Origin: Isoetes taiwanensis
Lineage: Eukaryota; Streptophyta; Lycopodiopsida; Isoetales; Isoetaceae
Assembly (NCBI GenBank): GCA_021234155.1
Contig: JAJEKV010000026.1
Location: forward strand, 17,038,283-17,102,282
Length of the DNA: 64,000 nucleotides
Reading direction: 5' to 3'
Part shown: piece after piece, positions 11,181 through 22,640 of the stretch
Position numbering within the stretch: position 1 is the first letter of the stretch
Layout: every line of letters starts with the position of its first letter
Made by a program: the position numbers and the translations under genes
The notes under the pieces: model-generated
Database searches by the model: none
Told to the model about the DNA's origin: nothing
Seen by the model: only the letters and a program-made list of their open reading frames with translations

Positions 11181-12640
11181 TAGAAATTAAAGTTTGACTT
11201 CTCCATCCAGAGAACATGCCCCAAGAATGGTCCTTTGAAGGGGACTAGGTCCGCCGGGGTGAGGACGTCATGTGGCAAAGAGCATAATAGGGTATGCAAA
11301 TGATCATTTGACTTGGTCCCGTGTGTCATGTAGGGGGGAGCAGTGTCGCCGTCAAATATTCTAACACTCTTGAAGCATGAAACACCCATCGGATAAAAAC
11401 TTCTTTACTGTTCCAACTTCAATATTGTTTTCTCTGCCAGGCATTTCTCATCGGCTGCGTTGAATCTAAGCTCATCGGGCAGGGAATACGATGATGGGAT
11501 TGGCGTTGGAGCAACACAGGGAACAGTTTGTCGGGCATTTTCTGGGTTCCTGGCGGATGGCCTGCTGGGCCCAGTGATCTTGATTCTAATTATCGGGGGA
11601 GGGGGAGGGAGTGGCGAGTGTGTGGATGCCATAGCCGAGTTTGTATATCTTTTCTTTTGGGGCAGCTTGCTTGTCTCCTCACTTGCATCCGTGGCCATGC
11701 ACTTGGGGGGTGCACTAGACTTTACCGTCGATGTTACAGGCGAGTCGTCCTTTTGAGTGTCTGGTGAGTTCCGCTTTCAAGATGAAGCCGACTTTGGCGA
11801 AGGCCCATTTTTGCTTGCACTCCATTCTGATATCCTTTACACAAGTTCCCTGTTTATATCCTTGCACCTAGCAGCTAACCACGTGTTGTCCATTCGCGTG
11901 GGCATCTTGTCATCCTTTAGGGCCTTCAAGGCACAGCTTGGTGGTTTCTTGTCATTGGCGAGAAACTTTCTCCATGCACCGAATCCGAGCAGTACATCCC
12001 TATTGCATTTTAGGCCAGCAGCTTTCAAGGATTCATAGGAGGGCAGTGGCCAGCCGTATCCTCTGGCGCTGTGATCCCTTTTATTGGCTTTTTACTTTGC
12101 TGAACTAGCCGTCATAATACTTGGGTCGTAATATTTGAGCTGCAAGATGTACTGAATAAACTGATGTTGGGTGGTATCTTCAACGTGACATAGAATAACG
12201 TTTTGGACCTTATCGGTACTACCCTCCCACATATGCACTATAATTCCCATCTGCACGCCCGCCTTGTTCTTTTCACTTGACGTAATAAACAAACACAAGT
12301 CCTTCTTTTTGTCACCAGCGGATTGCAGCACTGCTTGAGAGATTTCCATACACCTCCTTCTATCAGGCCCAGGTGTCACAATTCTTAGTGGAACCACCTG
12401 CCTAGGTCCTTCGAATAATTCAGAGTCTGCAAAGTTCAACACTTTGGTTAGTGGCATGAAGTGATGCTTGACAGGACCGCATTTGCAATCCTCTAAAGTA
12501 GGAACTGAATAAAACATCACAAGTATGACATTGGCATACAATAATGTAACGTGGACAAAACCGCTTAGCACGATCGTGACTGTGATCTTCCGAGTGGAAG
12601 TCTGATAACCCGAGCAAACGACCAACTCGTTAAGCTGCAT
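11180..12640 (-). pseudogene. Unidentified minus-strand coding region (two or more blocks)
   Basis: I do not recognise the family. The longest block (12,092-12,640, 182 codons) begins MQLNELVVCSGYQ and includes TLEDCKCGPVKHHFMPLTKV and IVTPGPDRRRCMEISQ, ending near the basic block at 12,028-11,837 (DVLLGFGAWRKFLANDKKPP). A Pro-rich block follows (HSPLPPPPPIIRIKITGP, 11,405-11,698), then LLCSLPHDVLTPADLVPF (11,180-11,389). Base composition and amino-acid make-up look protein-like across all blocks on one strand, suggesting a decayed multi-exon gene or mobile-element gene. Its ends are not defined. Confidence 0.3.
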
Positions 12641-13210
12641 TTTGACAGAGAGACAATAGTAGAGTTGTAGGAAGTCCTGTTACGCCCAACCGCCAAATAT
12701 TGAAAGAAACCCCAACTGCAAGCCATAGTGCTGGCCAGGCTTCCCCATCAATTGCGGTAGTAGGGCGCATCCGTGATAAGCAGATCTAGCTTATCAGAAG
12801 TGCTTCCTACTACTGCAATGCATGGAAAAGTTTAGATAGTACTTTGCCCTGAAATTAGGGGACCTTTCACCTTTGAAGTTATAGCATATGGCACTTGGAA
12901 CTTCCACCATTAAAAGGAGGAGACTTCCACTACAACTATTCTAGAGCTTCTCTGTGTGTAATGGAACTTAGCAAATAGTTAAGCTTTATTCACCTAGAGA
13001 GGCACCCAGAAAATGTCAAAGGAAGACTCGCCCCCTTTAAGGGAGGTAACAAGACGTTTTTCCCCGAAAAAATGAAGGCTACAAAGTAGATTGGCTTACA
13101 TCCACTCCACCACTACATCCAAGCCGAGGAGTCGAGTCCATGTCCAGCTCATTAAGAACACGGCCGCATCCTATCAAGCTATGTGGTCGGGCATAGCTAA
13201 GGCAAGTTCG
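12641..13210. other. No recognised feature
   Basis: A mostly non-coding stretch between the unidentified minus-strand coding region and the 160-bp hairpin. I see no long open frame, tandem repeat or transposon motif here. Confidence 0.5.
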
Positions 13211-13370
13211 GCTCGCGAGGATCGCCTTGGCGATCTCCTCCAGCAATATTGACGCTCTTTCATACTTTCACCAGCTTAGAAGAAGCGCGGCTGCGATCCT
13301 TCTGGGATGGTGAATGTACTAAGTAGCACCGTTATTGCTAGAGGAGATCGCCATGGCGATCCTCGCAAGC
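13211..13370. repeat. 160-bp foldback element with 37-bp inverted arms
   Basis: The arm at 13,211-13,247 (GCTCGCGAGGATCGCC...) is the reverse complement of 13,334-13,370 with 3 mismatches in 37, separated by 86 bp. Each arm is itself nearly palindromic around ATCGCCWTGGCGAT, so each can also fold alone. The element ends exactly where the Helitron-protein frame at 13,371 ends. I see no clear target-site duplication. It could be a MITE or a structured terminus. Confidence 0.8.
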
Positions 13371-13700
13371 TTAAAAAAGCAAGGAAAAAACTATGACGCA
13401 TTGTTGTGTCAATCTCCCTTCGCTCAATAGAGGATTGAAAGCAAACTTAAGTCCATCGGTGCCTTCTGTATTCATTCGTGTGCTTAGTCTATACAAATAG
13501 TATTGCAACATGGACACATTTTGCCTCAGTTGGCTCGACGAAGCGATCGCTTGATTTCTCATGTTCATTTCCCACCCCTTGTCACCAGAAGGCATTAACA
13601 ACGGGTAAGTAAATGCATCAATGTATGGGTCGGTGATAGCAATATTCTTTAGGCCGCCGCCTCTTTCATTGTCTAAGCTACAACTACAAAAGTTTAGCAA
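13371..13700 (-). pseudogene. Helitron Rep/helicase protein fragment (Helitron-like N domain)
   Basis: The minus-strand frame reads DPYIDAFTYPLLMPSGDKGW, then SMLQYYLYRLSTR, then FNPLLSEGRLTQQ. This fits the domain upstream of the helicase in Helitron transposases, where family members read D-P-x-Y-D-x-L-T-Y-P-L-L-F-P-x-G-x-x-G-W, F-Y-x-Y-R-L and GGRLFQQ. An upstream exon junction is possible near 13,680-13,710. The protein stops a few residues after GRLTQQ, at the border of the 160-bp hairpin, so the Rep catalytic HUH motif and the helicase are absent. It is evidence of Helitron activity in this genome, not of an intact element. Confidence 0.75.
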
Positions 13701-14074
13701 AACTTACCAATGCAAGGAGATTTTTCTGGCGCCATCTGGACCTCGATTGAGAGGCACTTGCCGGTTCAAGAAGGCGCCTTCGAAAATTCTAACCGTGGTT
13801 GCAGAAACTAGCGCGGACTATATAGGATTCAGTGCCATTAATGCATGCGGTCGCAATTAATGCTACATAATGCGTCTTATGCTTTATTACGACCGCTGCA
13901 TTAGTTTCATCATTGGGTGGACTATCGCGACCCATCGACCCTGCGTGTGCACTCTTGCATCGTGAGGCAAGGTTAGACAAGATTGCGGTCACGACCTATC
14001 CGAGCTAGACCTCTGGCGCCAAGGAGAAACATTTCAAGACGAGCCATAAAAGACGGCAATGAAGTATAATTATG

Positions 14075-14450
14075 ACTAGAAATATATGGCAAATGCGGAG
14101 CTGTTCAGGAAGCATTACTCATCTTTAATATTTTGGAAACGAGAAATGTCTATTCTTGGAATATAATGATCATTGCCTATGCCTGGTGTGAGCAACTAGC
14201 AGCAGCACTTCAGTTCTTTCACCAAATGCCCGAGAGGAACTTAGTATCTTGGACTTCCATTGTGGCAGCTTATGCAGGGAAAGGCCTCTTCAAAGAGGCT
14301 ATTTCAGCAAATGCCACAGCGGGGTGATGTTTCATGGAATGCTCTTATTATCTTATGCTAGATATGGAAAGTTGGATGTTGCTCTGGAGCTTTTAAATAA
14401 GATGCAAATGGATGGTTTCTGGCCACGCCGTGGCCGCTGTTGCTTGGCAG
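14075..14450 (+). pseudogene. PPR protein fragment 1 (PLS class)
   Basis: Pentatricopeptide-repeat coding remnant. From about 14,085 it reads MANAGAVQEALLIF, ETRNVYSWNIMIIAYAWCEQ, AAALQFFHQMPERNLVSWTS and IVAAYAGKGLFKEA. After a frameshift near 14,300 it continues with LLLSYARYGKLDVALELLNK. The helical pairs (V-x-SWN-x-MI-x-AY, ALQFFHQMPERN-VSWT) are those of plant PLS-type organelle RNA-binding proteins. There is no start, no E/DYW end and at least one frameshift. It lies first in a run of plus-strand host-gene fragments. Confidence 0.8.
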
Positions 14451-14479
14451 TCACTTTGGAAACTGGCTAATCTGTGCTT

Positions 14480-17100
14480 GGAGCCAGTCGGAGCCACCAA
14501 GTCTAGAATAGCATTTCTTGGCTGCTGGTTAGCTTGCGCTGATGTATCTATGAATGAAAAGGAACAAGCTATTTGATTAAAAGTGCACGTTTCATTTTAT
14601 CCAATCCTATATTCTCTTATTGAGTGTGTGTATTGTGATAGGCTATGTTATATTAAGTATTTTATGTTAATGGGTTTGAATTTGCAAAAGCTCCATCGAC
14701 CTGCCTTCAACACCCCTACATGCATATTGCACAACTGCATTATACTCAGGTGCCTACACAGTTTTTACTGCTTTATGCGACACTTGATTGTGAACTTCAT
14801 AGTTGACAGAACCCTTGATCGAGCAAATCGTCCACATAGAGAAGTTCCTACTTAATACTCATCTTAATGGTGCCAATGTGAGCCGATCTTGGAGTAAATG
14901 TTTGAAGCTTGACTAGCAAAATAATGGTTGCATCTCGTCCATTTGAAGGATTATAGCCCCTTCTAGTCATCTCTTTGATGGCCTAGCATTTTTACCATCA
15001 AATCTGTTGAGTAGCAGACAAAAAGTGTCTGGAGCTTTGCACAGACCAATCTGGAGTGATCGAGATGAGGTTTTTCTTCATTTTTATTGCCTAATACTTC
15101 TGCATTTTATATCCACCTAGGTTCAATAGGCATTGCTATAAATCCCTAATTGTATGACTGCAACTAGTTCATTCTTCATGACTTATGGATCTACTACAGT
15201 CCAACTTAGGTATGGTTTACACCTATAATACAGCCTAGCTTAAAATGTGGTTAGTGATGTGGCTCCAAAGGATGAATATAACAGGTTATATATCTTAAAA
15301 ACAGGGTTCTACACTTAAACTCAAGAGCTTTGTGAGATGTTACCATGATAATATCCAGAGTTTCTAGTGCCTGAAGATGACTTATCTTTCAGCGTAATTT
15401 TTAGTGCTGATATAAACCATGAAATCCAACACTTTTCATCAATAGTTATGCAGCCTAGAATAGACTGCCCTCTAGTGGGATCTTCATAAAGCTGGAACTA
15501 TATAACTGTGTAAATGATTGTGTGCATTTAATCCATATCTTGTTTGTTATTCTCTGCAATTTATGACATATTTTCAATTATTGATATGGGCTTCAAAGTA
15601 AAAGTAGAAGACTATGTTCAAGCTTCAAATGGGCATTACTTGATCTTACAATCTTCTGTTTTGTGGTCAAAGTGGTACGTGCGTGATGTTGGTGAGCATT
15701 CCTTTTAATATATCCTTTTTGGCATTAACTCACTGGGCAGTTTGACCGTTTGGTTAAGCTCGAATCAGTTCTAATCTTACACATACTTGGTTGAGAGTTA
15801 TTTTCTTAGAAGTTTATATTTGTCTTGGTTTTACTTTATATTCGCTCAAAGTGCCAATGACCTTCCATTACATAGTGTTATATAATGCATTTGGTACCTT
15901 TATGCTGCAACAGAATATTATCTGCCTTCTTTAGCATGGTTGCCTGATTTCTTTGCTTGCTTCATTTGTATAGGAAGTGTCGATCGTGCATCTCGATCAT
16001 GAATGTGATGTCACTGGGATATGTTTGATGTTGCAGCAAGTGCCCTTAAGGACAACAAGGTAAACATTATGTTATTCTTCATATCAGTTATAGCTGCATT
16101 TGTGTAGACAATGCAAGGGCCTTTTCAGCAACGCATGCTTCAGCGAACTTCTCGAGAGTCGAGAGTCATGTTTTGGTTGGAAAAATAATTTGGGTGCTTA
16201 TGAATACTCTGCTGGCACCATGTTTTTATCGATTATTTTCTATTCCACAATTCAGAGGAGGTAAAGCCTGAAAGAGTCATTTTTCTACATGTCCTGACTG
16301 GCGTCCCTGGCAACCATGTACCAGGGACAAAATGTACATGGAACTGTTGTTCACAAAAGATATGCATTTGATTCCGTTCTCATTGTTCAACAACAACCCT
16401 TAAATTTGAGTGCATTTCAAATTTGAGCACAATTGTTTGTGGTCTATGTTTGATCTGCCTTTTGTCTGCAGGAACGAAGGGGCTCATCTGCAAAATGACA
16501 AGAATGTACCCAGCTAAATGACGTAGTGCGAAATCACTGGCTTGGTTACTTGATTCACGTGGCCACAACGCATATGCCCCATAGCACAGGTGATCAGCAG
16601 ATATACAAGAATGTAAATATGATATGCTTGATGTTGATTATGAATAACCTTGTTGTTAGTTATTTGATTTTTGGCATGTTTTGACCCAAATTGCTTCTCT
16701 ATTCTATTCTATTCTATTCTCAAATTTGAGGTATATCTACAACATATTTATAAAGGTTGCATGTTCTCTTTTATAATGCGAAAATCTATCTCTTATCTTG
16801 ATCCGTTCTTTTGTCGAATTTGCAGAATAAAGGAAATGTATGCTCATGTGAATTTGAGGTCTTCCCTCTTCTGCTCATAAAACTCACTATTTTAAGTGGT
16901 GCACCTCCAAAATATGCCCTCTTAAGACAGGTACTATGGTGCTTGAAAGATCGTCCTGGGGCACCACTGCTTCAGGCATTCCCACCTCCTATGCTGCCTC
17001 CCTCTCTAGTTCCTTTGCCAATTTTCATCTCATGGAGCAATATTCACAAGAGAAGGTATCACTTTTTAATGTAACTCCCAAAAATTTCAACTGAACTTTA
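14480..17100. other. Non-coding / unassigned stretch
   Basis: No long open frame and no transposon motif that I recognise. Two short segments have splice-like borders on the plus strand: about 15,975-16,060 (after GTATAG, before GTAAAC) and about 16,927-17,055 (after AGACAG, before GTATCA). They could be exons of unidentified genes or intron sequence of the RNR1 fragment that follows. Confidence 0.4.
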
Positions 17101-17116
17101 TATCTATAATGCTTAG

Positions 17117-17521
17117 GGAAGACAAAAACGAGTTGTTCAAGCACAAAAGCTCTGGTTTGCAATACTTGAAGCTCAATTTGAAATAGGGAATCCTTACATG
17201 CTTTTCAAGGTCTGTATTTGTGTTTTTCCTTTCTTTGGTAACTTTGCTTACTTTGGGCGATTACAGAATGCTTGCAAGTAGAAGAGTAACCAGCAAAATC
17301 TTGGCACAATAAAATCTTCAAACCTATGCACTGAGATAGTGGATTACACTGGTCTAGATGAAACAGATGTCTGCAATCTAGCATTAATTGCTCTTCCACA
17401 ATTTGTTTGCGAGAAGGTATATAATTATCGCATCTTTTTAATGTTTTCTGACTTGGAAATCAATTTTTATAAATATCGAGCTTCATTGAACCGTTATTTT
17501 GATTTTCAGAAGCTTGCTAAG
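17117..17521 (+). pseudogene. RNR1: Ribonucleotide reductase large-subunit (RNR1-like) fragment, three exons
   Basis: Exon 1 (17,117-17,209; 31 codons) reads KLWFAILEAQFEIGNPYMLF. Exon 2 (17,267-17,416; 50 codons) reads [20 protein letters not shown] then [17 protein letters not shown] third piece near 17,481-17,521 reads [12 protein letters not shown]. In eukaryotic class I RNR large subunits these segments sit in the catalytic barrel; the N-x-CTEI and E-x-x-x-CNLA region holds the active-site Asn, Cys and Glu. Exons 1 and 2 keep AG and GT borders, so the copy came from genomic DNA rather than mRNA. A TAG at 17,279-17,281 replaces the Arg of the usual NRKSNQQN motif. Nothing else of the roughly 800-residue enzyme is present. 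Confidence 0.85.
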
Positions 17522-17529
17522 GTGAATAA

Positions 17530-19300
17530 TATCATTGTTAAGTTTGCACAGTTATCTGCCATATCTTATACACAGTGCAAATTCTTATCATTTTTGATTA
17601 AAAAGACGCTTCTTTTCCTCATTCTTCTTATTTCATATTCCAACCGCCATTTTAATGCTCAGCCTTTCGACAACCCTAAATTTGCACTGCATATTGTGAA
17701 TGTTCTATTTGTAAGGTTAGGGCAAAAAACGTGTTTTATACGATGGTTCCTTTGCCGCCTTTTGTCCTATTTTTCCTTAGTGTGCATATGACTGTATTTG
17801 TATAACAACTTAGAAAAAGTATCCGTCCATATCCAAAGAACCTAGTGCTGTATCATTACCACGTATCCTTGATTAGTTTGCTTTTTTTTCTGACTCGTTA
17901 TCTGATATTAATACACGTTATCTGATATAATTTGGTTAGTTAAGACAGGTTATCTGATACAAATTTATCTTTTCTTGTTATTTATTTTTCTAGATGAGAA
18001 AATTTAATGCATCTGTTGGCCAAGAATTTCGTCCATATAAGCTACATACAGCTTGCTTTCTCTACTTTCCTGACATAATATAATATGCACTTGGTCTGTT
18101 ATTCTGTGTGATGCTTCTCATCAGATTCTGTGGGCATCGGGCTGGCGTTATTATATGTTTGCTTGATGAGCGTGTTAAGAATGATCTTTATTCTTTGCCA
18201 CTTTAACAAAGACTAGGTTACAAGAACAAATCACTCTATGAAGTTGGTATCTTGCTTCAACGTGAATTTGATCTCAGTTGATCAGATCTCAAACCAACTG
18301 GCTTCTGTCATGTAATTTGTAAATATGATGCCTTGCTTCTGAGTGGTGCCAAAAAGCTCTACTAGTTTAGTGTTTTAAAGCGCTAAGAAATCTCCAAGCT
18401 GGGTGTAAGTGTTTAGTTGCAAAGTCTGTAAGCAATTGGAGGATGAACCAAGTTTTCTTCTGGCTCGATTGAGAGCCACAGTTTAAGCATTTTGCACATG
18501 AGTGTCTTTTATGGAGTTTCAAGTAACCGACAAACCTGGAGGTTTTGCCACCATTTGCATTGCAGCAAAGCAAATGTGTAATACATGCACATGTATTTGG
18601 GCAATGGCAGACGATTCATAGCTGGCAATGTTCCTTTCTTTTGCTTATCGGTCAGTTCACATTTTTCTAAACAAAGGCTTCCAATTCTTTGAATAGAAAA
18701 TAAACATCAGTGTTTTAGCCAGATTCTTGTTCTGGTGTTGACGTTGTTTCACTTATTTCTCAACAATCAAGCTGCTTGACAGAGGAGAAATCCTCACAAC
18801 AGCAATCTTTAGTTAGTGCAATGGAAGAGTTGGAACAATTAAAAGAGAAGGTTAGTGCCTTCTTTTGCATGACTTTTTTAAAAGAGAAGGTTAGTGTCAT
18901 CTATTTTTGTTGGCACTTTTTTTGTGCAACCACATGGCATCCAATAATGCAGATTAACACGAAATGGAAATCGGTGCATCTATTCAATCTAGCACGTAAA
19001 CAACTGGAAAATTTCTTAGGTAGGGAACAAGTAAAGTAAACAACAGCAGAGTTTTTTGTAGAGCTTTCTACAGAACTTCTTCAGAAGCTTCCAGATCTTA
19101 TTGCAGAGATACACACCTAGCAGACTGTCGCCGCCAATATACACACCTAACAAAACTTCATGTTGCAAAAGCTTCTTGTTGCCGCAAATATTTTTGAGAA
19201 AAGCTTCTTGTTGCCGCATATGTTTTTAGCATAGCTTCAACTTGCAAAGCTTATTAAGCTGGATTTTTGAGCCAAAACTTGCAAAACTTTCAATTCTTGA
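17530..19300. other. Non-coding / unassigned stretch
   Basis: AT-rich, with no credible gene. A plus-strand frame at 18,776-19,039 contains MEELEQLKEKVSA and a near repeat of FLKEKVS, but I cannot assign it. It could be a coiled-coil exon or chance. Confidence 0.4.
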
Positions 19301-19309
19301 GCCAGATTA

Positions 19310-20018
19310 GGGTGTGGTCACATGATCATGTCAACATGGATGGAAGGACGTCAAAATGCAAAAAATAAGGGGTCACATGTCTGTTTTTGACATGAATGGA
19401 TTGCCGTCAACATGGATCCGTCCCACCGGCTTCCTCTTCGGTTGGATGGGTTCATGTTGACATGAATACCTAGATATCTGACACGTAGCAACTTTCAAAG
19501 AAAATTGACCGTCCATTTTCTGTTTCTTCCGGAGGAATGGAAGCAAAAACGGTGCAGCAGAGAGGAGAAGGAAAATCGGTGCAGGGGAGAGGATCTCTGG
19601 CATCATGCAGCACAGGTACAAGCATCGGAAGATCAGTCCAAGCAAAACATCGGAAGATCAGTCCAAGCAAGAAAATCAGTCCAGGCAAAACATCGGAAGA
19701 TTAGTCCAAGCAAAACATCGGAAGATCAGCACAGGTACAAGCATCGGAAGATCAGTCCAAGCAAGAAAATCGGTGCAGGGGAGAGGATCTCTGGCATCAT
19801 GCAAGCACAGGTACAAGCATCGGAAAACAGGTACGAAGATCGAAGATCGACAGGCATCGGAATAGAATGACGCCGTGAAAGAGAAAGAGGCGCGAAATTT
19901 TGGTACTTTAATGTGATGTGGCAATTAGTATTTGACATGAACATGTGACCCCGGTGTTTTAAAAACGTTCATGTCAACGTGACATAGATCGTGTCAACAT
20001 GATCATGTGACCCGGCCC
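19310..20018. mobile_element. PIF/Harbinger-type MITE (709 bp) with TTA target duplication
   Basis: The left end begins GGGTGTGGTCACATGATCAT. The reverse complement of the right end begins GGGCCGGGTCACATGATCAT, and similarity continues a few bases further (about 22 of 28 match). TTA flanks both ends (19,307-19,309 and 20,019-20,021). The TIR beginning with GGG and the 3-bp TWA duplication are the hallmarks of PIF/Harbinger elements. There is no transposase, so it is non-autonomous. Inside are further CATGTTGACATGAAT-type subterminal motifs and a minisatellite. Confidence 0.85.
19610..19862 (+). repeat. Minisatellite inside the MITE
   Basis: Tandem copies of a roughly 20-30-bp unit built around CATCGGAAGATCAGTCCAAG, with spacer variants (CACAGGTACAAG, CAAAA, CAAGAAAAT). 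Seven or more CATCGGAA blocks are present. The array expanded inside the MITE, because it lies wholly between the terminal inverted repeats. Overlapping open frames on both strands arise from the repeat and are not genes. Confidence 0.75.
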
Positions 20019-20551
20019 TTAGTATGTTACGAGGATGTAACATTTGTGTTTAACATTAGTTTTCTTGAGATCAACGAAGTTAAACAATCATGAACTTATT
20101 CTTAATTTGGAGCAGTATATATCAAAGATTATGCGCACATCCCTTCAGGACATTGGAGGGCAACCCTTCGTGCGCAGCACCTTGTTTCTATGTGGTATAC
20201 TTGCCTTAATCTGGGCACATACCAAATTCGAAGTTTATCACTTCTATTAAAGACACCTTCAATATCCCAATTAGTTGCCACTGCCAACCCTACTAATGGA
20301 TAATAACAGACATGCAACTCTACTAATGGATAATAACAAGCTCGAAGCAATGCGCCTACATTCTCACCACGGTCTATAAAAATCTTCCTCAAGTGGTTTG
20401 AGTGATTGGATCCAGACAACAACGTAACGCATAACATTGCACATAATGTCTCATCTCTGGCTTGTTAATAGAGCTTGCTCCTATATGCTTAGCATGCCGC
20501 TTCAAGATAGAAAGCAAGAGAAAGGATATTGCAAATTCACAAAGTGTACCA

Positions 20552-20703
20552 ATTTTTGGGTTGCCCCTAGGGGGGCAAACCCTCGTTTATGTGGGTATGT
20601 GGGCATATCCAGGTATATGCCGGGATATGCCTAGCATATGCTGGTGACTGCTCCAAACTGCCTGCTGCCTGTAAACTCTCGGTCATCCAGCCCCATTCCT
20701 TCA
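20552..20703 (+). repeat. 152-bp dispersed repeat, copy 1 (hairpin-led)
   Basis: Starts ATTTTTGGGTTGCCCCTAGG, which includes a GGGTTGCCCC-TA-GGGGGGCAAACCC hairpin. It then carries CATATCCAGGTATATGCC and GTAAACTCTCGGTCATCC and ends before CTCCTTCGC. It matches 22,641-22,792 without gaps, with about 6 differences in 152. It lies about 0.4 kb 5' of the MCM-like fragment on the same strand. Confidence 0.9.
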
Positions 20704-21109
20704 CTCCTTCGCATGTACTCCGGCAGATTTCTTCAACAACAAATGCACCCTCTGATTCCTTCATTCTGCAAATCGATGCGATGGAGCTTCTACAATACAA
20801 CAAGATGTCCATCTTGGTTGTGCTCTGCTCAAGAATCCCGAGAAGCTTTCCGCCATCGTTATGGAAGCATTTGAATGGCTAGGGCGGCATGGATCCGCCG
20901 GAGTAAAAAGAGGTCCGAGAAGCTTTCCGCCATCGTTATGGAAGCAAACAAGCGCCGGTGGTAGATAATCTTCTTCACAATTTTAGGCTTTTCTTGATTT
21001 TCATTTTTGTTCGTTTTGGATCCATAGTCTTTTCTTCTCTTTAGATCTTTAGGTTGTGCTTATTTCCTTAATTCCAGTTTGAAGACCGCATTCTTGCGAT
21101 GTTTCAAAT

Positions 21110-21655
21110 GCAAAACATGTGGTTGTTGCTCACAGCCTGCATTTGATGAGGATCTAAAATCAGGAAAGTGCCTAAGTTATCTTTTACTTCTATCATAAGA
21201 AAAAACCCTATTCTGGTAACTCTGCATGACGATCTTACTGGTCAAGTTCAAATCGGTGATTCAATATCTGTTATAGGCCACTTAAGGTTCATCACAGCAG
21301 CTTCAAATTCGATAACACAGTCGGCTCATTCTCACATGTTCTGCCATTTGCAAATCAAGGCAAATAATATTAAAATAATTAACTTGAATTCGATGAGATT
21401 GCCTATTGCCCCTATTCTAGAAAAGCACTTCAAAACAAGGAATGGTATAGTCTCTTTGAAGCTCTTAGCAGACCAGGGAAATATCTATTCACAGCTGACA
21501 GATATTTCCTTCTTGCTTAGCTTGGTGGCTGCAAAAATCTTCTTGCAAAGGTTATATCCTCAACTGGCCAAAAAATTTATGCTGGTAGCCTGGCTCTTGC
21601 AAATGATGGAGTATGCATAATAGACATTTCCAAGGATTCATTGAGACCAAGGCAA
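21110..21655 (+). pseudogene. MCM-family-like fragment
   Basis: A plus-strand frame (21,168-21,620) reads LVTLHDDLTGQVQIGDSISV then IGHLRFI, like the OB-fold segment of MCM proteins (valid-DDL-vd-v-GD-v-v-G-l). Further on, after a frame change near 21,530, come LGGCKNLLAKVISS and AGSLALANDGVCIID, which resemble the MCM AAA+ Walker A surroundings and the AGALVLAD-GVCCID Walker B stretch. The Walker A Lys-Ser/Thr is not preserved in recognisable form, as in degenerate MCM-domain proteins such as MCMDC2. The identity of the subfamily is uncertain. Frameshift and missing ends mark it as a fragment. Confidence 0.5.
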
Positions 21656-22094
21656 TAATATGATTTCTAAACATGAACGGATGGGATTTTAAGCTATGTA
21701 AAGTGAGCTAAGTTTTGAGGCATTTTCCTTAAGAGGAATGTTGGAAATACCCTGTGCAATTTGCCCTCGTATTGGGTATCCAGATGCTTGGTAGCTGGAT
21801 GCAGCTTCAAATTTTTTGTCAGCTTTGTTGCACCTCAGTTATCAACTTGGAACCGAGCTGAACTTACTGTTTTCACCTGCCTGTTCTGTAAGAGATGAAC
21901 AAGCATCTTGTGTCATATGAACATAACTTTCATTCAGCTTCGGTCATGTTCAGGCTAGCTGTAGATACTTCTTGGAAGCCTGTGCAAGTACAACATTCTT
22001 AAATGAGTCAGATATCTGGTGTTGGACTTCTGTTTTAGATCACTTCCAGCCAGATGACTGCCGCTATACAAATTTGACTACTGGATTTGTTGTC

Positions 22095-22500
22095 AAACCT
22101 TCACCTTTTAGATATCCTGTTTGGTCTACACCAATGACTTTGCTTAGGATGCTGCATGGACCTACTAATCTGTCGAACTGAAAATGCTATGTCAGGTCTA
22201 GTAATGGTGAGATAACTTAAAGAATGAACCAGGTGCTTGTAAAGCGTAGGATTACAGGATTTACCTGCTGGACTCAAGGTAATTTTATTATGCCCTTTCC
22301 TTGGATGGGGTTTACAGTACATGCAAACAAAACCTCTAACACGTTTTTTGAATATTTTGCACTCCCTATGCCATATCTCAAGTTCCAGACAAAAATATAA
22401 TAGTTAAGGTCACTAATTTTGAAGACGTGAGTTTTTATCAAATTGTTGATCTGCCATGATGTTTCTGTGGCATTGCCCATCCGGATCATACATTCCACCT
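22095..22500 (-). mobile_element. Ty1/copia RT-RNase H fragment
   Basis: The minus strand reads KHLVHSLSYLTITRPDIAFS then VRQISRSMQHPKQSHW, the conserved linker between copia RT and RNase H (L-x-GSLMYLT-x-TRPDI, SRFM-x-PKQSHW). Upstream, FKISDLNYYIFVWNLRYGIG is a damaged version of the FKMKDLG...FLGLEV stretch. Frameshifts are present and no LTR is seen. It lies between two copies of the 152-bp repeat. Confidence 0.75.
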
Positions 22501-22640
22501 TCAGCTTAGAGGCCCCTGAAAATCCTTGATGTCACAAAGGTTTGTCGGTCTTACGTTCCAATTCCATGTGCATAGAATGTATGGCACAGGTTTTGTAAAA
22601 TCTAATGAGGTTGCATTTCTTTCTGGCTAGGTCTTGCAAT

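Noticed and set aside
13211-13370. Rho-independent terminator
   Set aside because: The stem is GC-rich, but the arms are separated by 86 bp and the genome is a plant's; a foldback repeat is the better reading.
19505-19944. Overlapping open frames on both strands (up to 121 codons) that look like a repetitive protein
   Set aside because: They fall entirely inside the MITE minisatellite; every frame stays open because the unit has few stops.
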